Part shown: piece after piece, positions 1-5,545 of the stretch
Numbering within the stretch: the first letter of the stretch is position 1
Layout of the letters: every line of letters starts with the position of its first letter
Origin: an uncultured Selenomonadales bacterium
GTDB taxonomy: Bacteria > Bacillota_C > Negativicutes > Selenomonadales > Selenomonadaceae
Reading direction: 5' to 3'
DNA length: 5,545 nt
NCBI GenBank assembly: GCA_937916025.1
Contig: CALGGX010000105.1
Location: 1 to 5,545, forward strand
Translations under genes and position numbers: made by a program
Notes under the pieces: model-generated
Seen by the model: the letters and a program-made list of their open reading frames with translations, nothing else
The model's database searches: none
What the model was told of the DNA's origin: nothing

Positions 1-40
1 TTCGTAATTCATAATTAAAAACCGTCACTCCCGAACCCCA
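1..40. other. Intergenic tail downstream of the operon, no clear terminator
   Basis: This short segment follows the last gene in the direction of transcription. On the minus strand it contains GGTTTTTAATT (about 27-17), a T-run that could belong to a terminator. However, the G-rich stretch before it (38-27) has no self-complementary partner that would form a strong stem. The only inverted repeat is the AT-rich 7-base pair 3-9/40-46 with a 30-base loop, which lies around the T-run rather than before it. I therefore do not call a terminator; transcription may continue past the left edge. Confidence 0.4.
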
Positions 41-72
41 ATTACGCATTACGCATTACGCATTACGCATTA
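41..72. repeat. Heptamer tandem repeat (ATTACGC)x4.6 overlapping the final stop codon
   Basis: Four perfect copies of ATTACGC (41-47, 48-54, 55-61, 62-68) are followed by a partial ATTA (69-72). The partial copy supplies the TAA stop (minus strand, 72-70) of the 1100-residue protein, so the array abuts the coding region without a gap. Further left, TTCGTAATTC (1-10) carries a related motif in inverted orientation: CGTAATT at 3-9 pairs with AATTACG at 40-46. Such heptamer arrays occur as dispersed short tandem repeats in several bacterial groups. Replication slippage is a simple origin; a role in mRNA 3'-end formation cannot be judged here. Confidence 0.85.
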
Positions 73-3000
73 TTTATTCGGCACTTTGAGCGTCTCGGGT
101 TTGGCGGGAAGCACGTCGAAATATTTTTCGTCGCGTTTGACGGGCAGGAGTTTGACAATCGTTCCGGTCGAGACATTATCCCACGTCGAGTCGGGGAGAT
201 AAAATTCCAACCGCCCGTCCGGCAAACCGTCATCGTAGCCCTTGATCGTGTGAAGAGTGATTGTCGACGCACTCCCGGGCTCGATATTCAGTCCGCCGTC
301 GCGACTGTACGCGAGATACAAAGTCGGTGTGTAATCCGCATTCGACTCGATGATCAGCTTGCAATTCTTCGCCTTCGGTTGCTTTTTGAAAAGCCGACTG
401 CTCATTCCCCATTCAAGCCAATAATTGATCACCGCCTTCGGGCGATTGTTGAGCATCAGCCGCGAAGGGTTCGAGTAGACGATCGTTCCTCCGAGCAGTT
501 TGAACTCGCCGATAACGGTGATGTAAATTTCTTCCGGCGGCATCGACGGCACGAGAATGAATTTGTCCTGCAGATATTTCTCGCGCGTGATCGAGCGCAT
601 GCGATTTTGCTTGGCATCGCCGATTGCCGAGTACAATCCGCGCGGCGAGGATTTTGTGTTGAACGAGTAATAAATTCGCGTGAGATTCAGCGGCAGAGGG
701 CGGAGATATATTTTCAATTTGCCGTCGAGGATTATCGACTTGTCGCGATCGATCTCGCACGGCTCGACGCTCGCCGCCGTTTCAACCGCCGTGATCAACG
801 CCTTCGATTGATTTGCGCAAATGACGGCGATATGACTGATGTCGTCCGGCATTGCAAACTCACATGAATTGTCTCGACTGTCGGCACGCGCGAGCACTTC
901 GGACGTGTCAAGGAGCGAGTCGAGTTTTTTGCGCTCGATCAATTTTCCGATCGGCAAATCCGACATCTTCTTGCCGTCTTTGAATTCGTTGACATCGTAA
1001 AAGAGAACATCAAATTCTTCTTCCGCCTGCCAATTGAATGTAATGTGCGCTCCGTTGAGCGAATGCGAGAGATTTTGCAACATCGACGGCGGCATTTCCG
1101 GCTTCAGCGAAACGACCAATGCCGCGCTGTACTTGTAATCGTCATTCGGCTTCTCCGAGTCTTCGTCATCTTTCTTTTTGATATCAAAACCGCTCATCAG
1201 AGCTCGCTCGCCCATAAAAAACTTCTCGCGATCGAAAGTCCGCTCGCGAAAATGCTCGGGATCGGCGGCGTCAAGATAAACGCATTGCAGATGGTAATGA
1301 TACTGCTTGCGATTTTTGACGGCGCGATCGACGAACGGAGCCTGCACGCAATCGGCAATCACGACGGAGTTGCCCTCGTTGTCGACGCGCGTGATCTTCA
1401 CGCCCAAGCAAACATCCGACGGCAACGCCCAATTGAATCGGCAAAAGCCGTCGTCCGTCGATGACGAAAAACAATTCTCGTCGAGCCCGTCATAAAAAAC
1501 GACTTGACAAGATGCGGGAGCCGATACCGCTCCGGCACGGCATGCAAAAACGCTGTAACCGTACAGAACTCCCGCCTTGAGATTTTTGTCTTCGTATTCG
1601 AGTTTTGTGGTTTTATCGGCGAGAACTTTGCCGTCTTTGTTGTTGACGGGCGGACTGCCGGTTTTTCGCAACAGTTGATAATGCACGCCGAGATCGGTAT
1701 CGGGTTGCCAAAAAATCTGACAGTTGAGCGGCGCGGGTTGCGCGGTGAATTTGCCGTTAATGGAAATTTTTTCGGCGATTGAACCGGAAGAATTTTTGGC
1801 GGGCGTGACTTTCATAAAAGACGCCGTGATCGCAAGCGGTTTCTTCGGACGGATCATGCGAAGCCTTTCGAGCGCGGGGCGATAATTTTTCAGCGAAGGC
1901 ACTTCGAGAATTTCCATGCAGTCGCGGACGGCTTTGTCGGGAGCCGTCGACAGTGAAGGCAATTTTGCTTTCGCCCAAGCCAACTGCTCGAGTTTCGTAT
2001 TCATCAGCGTGAGATTGTTGAAGCGCGTTTCAAGGCGTTTGATTGTCGGATCGTCCGGCTTGAGCACTTTGGCATCGGCGAGCATTTTCGTCAACGTCTT
2101 CATCAGAAATTTTGCGTTCTCGTCGACTTTGCGCGCGTTTTCGATCGCCGCGCGGTATTCGTTTTCGATTGCCGTGATGTACTCGTTCATTTCGGCGAGT
2201 CTTTGCGGCAGATGTTTCAAGTCTTCGATCGATGCGCCGCACGCCGGGCATCTCTCCGCGCTCGACGGCAGTTTTTTATTGCATTTCGGGCAATTGATGA
2301 AGAAAGGTTGACCGCATGTCGGACAGACGGAACTCTCTGCCGCTTCGCGCGTTCGGAATTGCGAATGCGTAGAGCAGTTGCCGCAAAAAATGCCGAACAT
2401 CGTCTCATGCGGATTGGTCGCGGACTCGTAAGGCTCGTTCAACAATCCCGCCGCCTTGTTGTAAAGCGCGGAAGACAACTCGTAAGTCAAAAAGTGCGGG
2501 AACGTGTTTTGAATGCGATTGATGCAGTTGTCGGCAAAATAAGGATCACGTTTGAAAATGTCGGGTGCCGCCTTCAGCCCCGCAAAGAATTTCGACAGAA
2601 CTTCGATTTGGATCGAATGATCGTAACGGAAGCGGTTATCGTCGGAATTGAAAATTTGCATTTGCGCGAGGTTCAGCAATGCCTTGATTGAATGCCACAC
2701 CGGAACGGGCGAGGCAACTTTTTGCGCTTCGCGCTTGAAAATATCTGACAGTTGCCGGGACGAAAGTTTGCGATAAGAATCCGCAGAAGGCTCGGTTTTT
2801 TCGATGCGAAAAGCGAGATCATACAAGTTCCTGACACTTGCCGCCCATGGATAATTTCGCGGATCCGGAACGGTATTGAAGTCGGCAAAATTCTTGGCGA
2901 GCTCGTTCATCACGTCATCGGACATGAAGAATTTGTTGAGCGCGGTGACGATTGAGTTTTTCGTCTTTGCGCGTTTGATTTCATAGCCCTGCTCCCGATA

Positions 3001-3372
3001 CGTCGCCTCGATTGTCAACATGCTCAACCGGAGTTTTTCGCGCACGCGTTTCATTTGCGATTGCGTGACGATCAAAGTGCCGGCGGTGTCGCCGCGCAAC
3101 AGATCGATGTAGAGCCGAAGTTGCTCCACGCGTTGACGCTTCAATTCTTCCGCCTCATGCGCGCGCACTTTCGGATTGTCGATGACTGTCATGATGTAAT
3201 CGCTCATCGCCAGTTCATCGCGAATTTGCGCAAGCCGCAAGCCGTCGACGGTAGTGTTTTGCTCGTCCGTAAGCCTTTTCTGCCACTGCTCGAAGGCGGC
3301 TTTGATTTTGCGAATGTTGTCGGGCGGATCAAATTCGACGCCGAGCATCTCAAAACAGTTTCGTCCTGCCAT
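70..3372 (-). CDS. Large (1100 aa) zinc-ribbon protein with J-like N-terminus and FN3/Ig-like beta domains, function unknown
   Basis: I do not recognise a characterised homologue. No signal peptide or membrane segment is visible, so it is probably cytosolic. Residues 1-85 are helical and charged. They begin with NCFEMLGVEFDPP, which resembles the opening of J-domain-like modules (compare 'YELLGV'), but no HPD tripeptide is present. Residues 86-325 are a further mostly helical region. Eight cysteines in four CxxC pairs (C330/C333, C350/C353, C361/C364, C375/C378) form two consecutive zinc ribbons. Residues 383-510 are helical and partly coiled-coil-like. From about 515 the protein turns beta-rich: FN3/Ig-like units seem to lie near 515-625, 630-757 and 758-870, for example the Tyr-rich strand LYGYSVFACRAG at 603-614 and the analogous YHYHLQCVYL at 691-700. 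Two more beta-rich segments (875-970 and 975-1090) end the protein. An acidic/basic linker, KKKDDEDSEKPNDD, is at 732-745. Zinc ribbons with beta domains suggest a scaffold or protein-binding role. Position directly behind the macrodomain gene suggests a link with ADP-ribosylation, as substrate, adaptor or effector; this is inference only. The reading frame is intact. Confidence 0.9.
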   Translation of the reverse strand: MAGRNCFEMLGVEFDPPDNIRKIKAAFEQWQKRLTDEQNTTVDGLRLAQIRDELAMSDYIMTVIDNPKVRAHEAEELKRQRVEQLRLYIDLLRGDTAGTLIVTQSQMKRVREKLRLSMLTIEATYREQGYEIKRAKTKNSIVTALNKFFMSDDVMNELAKNFADFNTVPDPRNYPWAASVRNLYDLAFRIEKTEPSADSYRKLSSRQLSDIFKREAQKVASPVPVWHSIKALLNLAQMQIFNSDDNRFRYDHSIQIEVLSKFFAGLKAAPDIFKRDPYFADNCINRIQNTFPHFLTYELSSALYNKAAGLLNEPYESATNPHETMFGIFCGNCSTHSQFRTREAAESSVCPTCGQPFFINCPKCNKKLPSSAERCPACGASIEDLKHLPQRLAEMNEYITAIENEYRAAIENARKVDENAKFLMKTLTKMLADAKVLKPDDPTIKRLETRFNNLTLMNTKLEQLAWAKAKLPSLSTAPDKAVRDCMEILEVPSLKNYRPALERLRMIRPKKPLAITASFMKVTPAKNSSGSIAEKISINGKFTAQPAPLNCQIFWQPDTDLGVHYQLLRKTGSPPVNNKDGKVLADKTTKLEYEDKNLKAGVLYGYSVFACRAGAVSAPASCQVVFYDGLDENCFSSSTDDGFCRFNWALPSDVCLGVKITRVDNEGNSVVIADCVQAPFVDRAVKNRKQYHYHLQCVYLDAADPEHFRERTFDREKFFMGERALMSGFDIKKKDDEDSEKPNDDYKYSAALVVSLKPEMPPSMLQNLSHSLNGAHITFNWQAEEEFDVLFYDVNEFKDGKKMSDLPIGKLIERKKLDSLLDTSEVLARADSRDNSCEFAMPDDISHIAVICANQSKALITAVETAASVEPCEIDRDKSIILDGKLKIYLRPLPLNLTRIYYSFNTKSSPRGLYSAIGDAKQNRMRSITREKYLQDKFILVPSMPPEEIYITVIGEFKLLGGTIVYSNPSRLMLNNRPKAVINYWLEWGMSSRLFKKQPKAKNCKLIIESNADYTPTLYLAYSRDGGLNIEPGSASTITLHTIKGYDDGLPDGRLEFYLPDSTWDNVSTGTIVKLLPVKRDEKYFDVLPAKPETLKVPNK

Positions 3373-4185
3373 TTACAGTCCCCCGAGAATTTTTTTGTAT
3401 ATCTTCAGATCGACATCTTTAAATACATTAAAAACGACTTCAATCGAATTGTCAACATTCAAAAGAAAGTTTTTCACTGTCGACACGGCAATTTGTGCCG
3501 CGCGCTCATTCGGAAAATGAAATTCGCCGGTCGAGATGCAACAAAACGCGATGCTCTGCAATTGATTTTTGACGGCGAGCTCAAGGCATGATTGATAGCA
3601 ATCGGCAAGCAATTCTTCATCGGCAATCGTCGGCTCTTCTTTTACAATCGGTCCGACGGTGTGAATGACGAATTTCGACGGCAGATTGAATGCGGGAGTG
3701 ATCTTCGCGCGCCCCGGCGGCTCGTCATGCCCCTGCTCGATCATGAGCTCGTAACACGCCTGTCGGAGCTGAAGTCCGGCGGCGGAATGAATTGCGTTGT
3801 CGATGCATTCATGACAGGGAACGCAACAGCCGAGCATTGCCGAGTTCGCCGCATTGACGATCGCATCGACCTGCAAGCGCGTGATATCGCCTTGCCACAG
3901 CCGAATTCGGAGATCTTTTTGATTGGAAAAATATTGCGGAGCGGCGGAATTTTCGATCGCGGGAATTTCTTCGAGCTTGACGATGCCTCTTGCCTGCGCC
4001 TCTTCCTGCAACAATTGATCTTGAATGGCGATAAATGTCGAGCGCATCGGATACGGCGGACGAACATTCATCAGCGCGCGCAACAACATTCGACGCGAAC
4101 TGATTTGCCGCGCCATGAATTTCGCGTCCGGCAGTTCCTTCATCAATATTTCGATCAGGAATTCGATTTTTTCATTTCTGTTCAT
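3373..4185 (-). CDS. Zinc-dependent macrodomain protein, predicted protein ADP-ribosyl hydrolase
   Basis: This is predicted to remove ADP-ribose from proteins, reversing the action of the sirtuin encoded just upstream. Counted from ATG 4185 (270 residues), an N-terminal helical extension covers about 1-85 and the macrodomain fills the rest. QGDITRLQVDAIVNAAN (98-114) is the classic ADP-ribose-binding start of a macrodomain. GCCVPCHECIDNAIHSAAG (119-137) is the zinc-macrodomain signature, with C120, H125 and C127 the likely metal ligands. FVIHTVGP (172-179) and CISTGEFHFP (216-225) are the core strand and the phosphate-binding loop. The N-terminal extension and inserted Cys/His motif match the macrodomain proteins paired with class M sirtuins in Gram-positive pathogens. 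Its start lies within the sirtuin gene and its TAA stop directly abuts the ATG of the next gene, so all three are probably translated as a coupled set. The family call is secure; the bond and substrate acted on are inferred from relatives. Confidence 0.93.
   Translation of the reverse strand: MNRNEKIEFLIEILMKELPDAKFMARQISSRRMLLRALMNVRPPYPMRSTFIAIQDQLLQEEAQARGIVKLEEIPAIENSAAPQYFSNQKDLRIRLWQGDITRLQVDAIVNAANSAMLGCCVPCHECIDNAIHSAAGLQLRQACYELMIEQGHDEPPGRAKITPAFNLPSKFVIHTVGPIVKEEPTIADEELLADCYQSCLELAVKNQLQSIAFCCISTGEFHFPNERAAQIAVSTVKNFLLNVDNSIEVVFNVFKDVDLKIYKKILGGL
3379..3384 (-). promoter_or_regulatory. Weak Shine-Dalgarno site inside the macrodomain 3' end
   Basis: GGGGGA on the minus strand, contained in the last Gly-Gly codons of the macrodomain gene, lies 6 bases before the ATG at 3372. 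The stop TAA and the start ATG are directly adjacent (TAAATG). This arrangement suggests that ribosomes finishing the macrodomain re-initiate on the large downstream gene. Confidence 0.5.
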
Positions 4186-5017
4186 GATTTTCACCGGCTA
4201 AAAATATTTTTGCAATGTCATCGTTGATCAAAATCGAGCGGTCGAGGATTTGTTTGGGAGCTTCGGCTTCGCCCATGTTGATCGAAATGTACGTGACATT
4301 CGGATTTTCGTAAGTCATCATCCAGAAAGGGAATTTGATGATGCCCGGGGTATTTCCGCCGACGCCGAGCTCGAGCAGAACTCCGAGATCATGTTTGTGT
4401 CGCGCGAGGAATTTCTGATATCGATACGATGCCTGATGCCAACCCGAGTCTTCGACAAAGCGATCGTCCGCGCGGAGATTCATGGTCATCGGCTCGCCGC
4501 ATTTCGGACATTTCGGGATCAGCTCGGAAGGAATCCGCATGTCTTTTTGACGGGCAATCATCTCGCGAATAACTTCTTCATTGTCGTAAGTCTTTTGATG
4601 GCAGGGTACCGAGCATTGAAACAAGCCGAAATCTCCTTGCGTATAGAACAATCGATGTTTGTCGAAGCCGTTCAGTTGAAAGAGATGATCGACGTTGGTT
4701 GTGAGCACGAAGTATTCTTTGCCGCGAACGAGCTCGAGCAATTTTCCGTGCAACGGACTCGGCGGCAGATCGTAGCGATTGCACATGATGTTTCGGCTCC
4801 AATATGCCCAAAATTCTTCCGGAGTCTCGTAAGGATAAAAGCCGCCGCTGTACATGTCATGAAAACCGTATTTCGACTCGAAATCGGCAAAATGTTTTTG
4901 AAAGCGCGCGCCGGAATAAGTATAACCGGCAGCGGTCGAAAAGCCCGCGCCCGCGCCGATCACAATCGCTCGCGCCGCGCGGAGTACCGCGAAAAATTTT
5001 TGGATCGTTTCGTTCAA
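4172..5017 (-). CDS. sirTM: Class M sirtuin (SirTM), predicted NAD-dependent protein ADP-ribosyltransferase
   Basis: This is a cytosolic Sir2-family enzyme predicted to transfer ADP-ribose from NAD+ to protein. Counting from TTG 5017 (281 residues), the NAD-binding GAGAGFS is at 21-27, TTNVD at 106-110, a four-cysteine zinc site is formed by CSVPC (C135, C139) and CPKC (C170, C173), and ELGVGGNTPG at 216-225 is the second Rossmann motif. In deacetylating sirtuins a catalytic His lies about 19 residues after the Asn of the N-V/I-D motif. Here that position is Gln127 in TQGD, as in the class M sirtuins of Streptococcus and Staphylococcus, which ADP-ribosylate a lipoylated GcvH-like protein. Length and the adjacent macrodomain gene fit that class. 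An alternative TTG start at 5023 would add two residues. The 3' end overlaps the macrodomain gene by 14 bases, indicating coupled translation. Class assignment is firm from the motifs; the substrate is unknown, since no GcvH-like gene is visible. Confidence 0.92.
   Translation of the reverse strand: MNETIQKFFAVLRAARAIVIGAGAGFSTAAGYTYSGARFQKHFADFESKYGFHDMYSGGFYPYETPEEFWAYWSRNIMCNRYDLPPSPLHGKLLELVRGKEYFVLTTNVDHLFQLNGFDKHRLFYTQGDFGLFQCSVPCHQKTYDNEEVIREMIARQKDMRIPSELIPKCPKCGEPMTMNLRADDRFVEDSGWHQASYRYQKFLARHKHDLGVLLELGVGGNTPGIIKFPFWMMTYENPNVTYISINMGEAEAPKQILDRSILINDDIAKIFLAGENHEQK
4191..4195 (-). promoter_or_regulatory. Shine-Dalgarno site that decides the macrodomain start
   Basis: On the minus strand GGTGA lies 5 bases before the ATG at 4185-4183, inside the end of the sirtuin coding region. 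A GTG three codons upstream (4194-4192) is in frame but overlaps this site and is preceded only by an AT-rich stretch without a Shine-Dalgarno match. The ATG is therefore preferred, giving 270 rather than 273 residues. Confidence 0.6.
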
Positions 5018-5026
5018 CGTCAAGGT

Positions 5027-5033
5027 CTCCTTA
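5027..5033 (-). promoter_or_regulatory. Shine-Dalgarno site of the sirtuin gene
   Basis: Read on the minus strand, TAAGGAG lies in the 21-base gap between the DUF554 stop and the sirtuin. It is 3 bases from a TTG at 5023 and 9 bases from a second in-frame TTG at 5017. No in-frame ATG is near. The spacing favours 5017, but the choice between the two TTG codons is not certain. Confidence 0.7.
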
Positions 5034-5044
5034 CAAAAGAATTT

Positions 5045-5545
5045 TCAGCTCTGAATGACGGCGACGACCATTGCCGGCAGTAAGTTTGCCACGCGAATTT
5101 TATTGCCGAACATCAGATTGATGCCGACGCAAAAGATCAGGATATTGCCGACGTAAGAGATATTGCCGAGCGCGTTTTCGGTCATGAAAGGCTCGATCAT
5201 GCCCGCGAGAACAGTCACCGCGCCTTGAAACAGTCCGACGCTCACACCCGAGAACACACAGCCCTTGCCGAGCGACGCCGCCATTACCATCACGAGAATC
5301 ATGTCGAGTACGGACTTCATGTAAAGCACCGTGCAATCGCCGAGGAGCGCGTCATTGATCGGACCGAGAATCGACATTGCGCCGATGCAAAACGTCAGCG
5401 ACGCCGTCACGAAGCCGTTGATGAAATTGTTATCGCCCTCGTTGCCGGTTTTGCGTCGAAGCCACAAGCCGAACTGCTCGAATTTGCCGTCGATGTCGAT
5501 AAGCTCGCCGAGCAAGCCTCCGATTGTCAATGACGCAATCATCAT
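5045..5545 (-). CDS. DUF554 family (YqgA/YdfK-type) integral membrane protein, N-terminus cut by window edge
   Basis: This is a polytopic inner-membrane protein of unknown function in the DUF554 family. The visible 166 residues begin at the very edge of the window. Family members usually have about 230 residues, so some 60-70 N-terminal residues, including the first membrane segments, should lie beyond 5545; the ATG ATG at the edge is probably internal. Visible hallmarks are GGLLGELIDIDGKFEQFG (about residues 9-26 of this fragment), a polar loop (31-40), FINGFVTASLTFCIGAMSIL (41-60) followed by GPINDALLGD, and further hydrophobic stretches near 80-92, 97-118, 130-147 and 152-165. The protein ends with a TGA at 5047-5045, and the C-terminus follows directly on the last hydrophobic segment. 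The stop lies 21 bases before the sirtuin start, so the two are probably co-transcribed, although a functional link is not evident. Family assignment is fairly secure from recalled sequence patterns; transport activity and substrate are unknown. Confidence 0.85.
   Translation of the reverse strand: MMIASLTIGGLLGELIDIDGKFEQFGLWLRRKTGNEGDNNFINGFVTASLTFCIGAMSILGPINDALLGDCTVLYMKSVLDMILVMVMAASLGKGCVFSGVSVGLFQGAVTVLAGMIEPFMTENALGNISYVGNILIFCVGINLMFGNKIRVANLLPAMVVAVIQS

Noticed and set aside
17..46. Possible terminator downstream of the last gene
   Set aside because: A T-run is present on the minus strand (25-21), but no GC-rich stem precedes it. The only inverted repeat is 7 AT-rich base pairs with a 30-base loop.
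41..72. CRISPR-like repeat array
   Set aside because: The repeats are 7 bases, directly tandem and without spacers, and no cas gene is visible.
250..867. Open plus-strand frame of 205 codons opposite the end of the 1100-residue gene
   Set aside because: The translation is very rich in Arg and Asp from repeated CGN and GAY patterns, with no recognisable domain. The opposite strand carries one continuous plausible protein.
4192..4194. GTG as start of the macrodomain protein
   Set aside because: No Shine-Dalgarno sequence precedes it, and the codon lies within the GGTGA that is well placed for the ATG at 4185.
3592..4227. Open plus-strand frame of 211 codons opposite the macrodomain gene
   Set aside because: It is antisense to the macrodomain with a low-complexity basic translation and no motif; it is a shadow frame.
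4250..5083. Open plus-strand frame of 277 codons opposite the sirtuin
   Set aside because: It is fully antisense to a gene with clear sirtuin motifs, its translation is rich in Arg, His and Phe with no recognisable family, and it runs across a gene junction. It is a by-product of the codon bias of the real gene.

Overview
The window holds a compact run of four genes, all on the minus strand, with at most 21 bases between neighbours. It reads as one operon transcribed from beyond the right edge towards the left edge. Family content (a DUF554 membrane protein and a class M sirtuin beside a zinc-type macrodomain), roughly balanced base composition and Shine-Dalgarno-led starts, some of them non-ATG, suggest a Bacillota bacterium. 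Negativicutes (Selenomonas-like) is my tentative guess; nothing in the window fixes the taxon.

Layout in the direction of transcription: (1) 5545-5045, the C-terminal part of a DUF554 (YqgA/YdfK-type) integral membrane protein, cut by the window edge. (2) 5017-4172, a class M sirtuin (SirTM), predicted to be a protein ADP-ribosyltransferase rather than a deacetylase because the catalytic His is replaced by Gln. (3) 4185-3373, a zinc-containing macrodomain protein, the predicted ADP-ribosyl hydrolase partner; it overlaps the sirtuin gene. (4) 3372-70, an 1100-residue protein of unknown function. It has a possible J-like N-terminus, a double zinc ribbon, a helical segment and several fibronectin-III/Ig-like beta domains, and its ATG directly abuts the macrodomain stop codon. 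(5) 1-69, a short AT-rich tail with a heptamer tandem repeat that runs into the last stop codon.

Genes 2 and 3 form a writer/eraser pair for reversible protein ADP-ribosylation, as known from staphylococci and streptococci. In those operons the pair normally sits with a GcvH-like lipoyl carrier protein and a lipoate ligase. Neither is visible here; a large zinc-ribbon/beta-domain protein occupies the position next to the macrodomain instead. This makes it a candidate substrate, adaptor or effector of a variant ADP-ribosylation system, which is the most interesting inference from the window. No promoter, RNA gene, CRISPR array or transposase is visible, and no intergenic stretch exceeds 300 bases.
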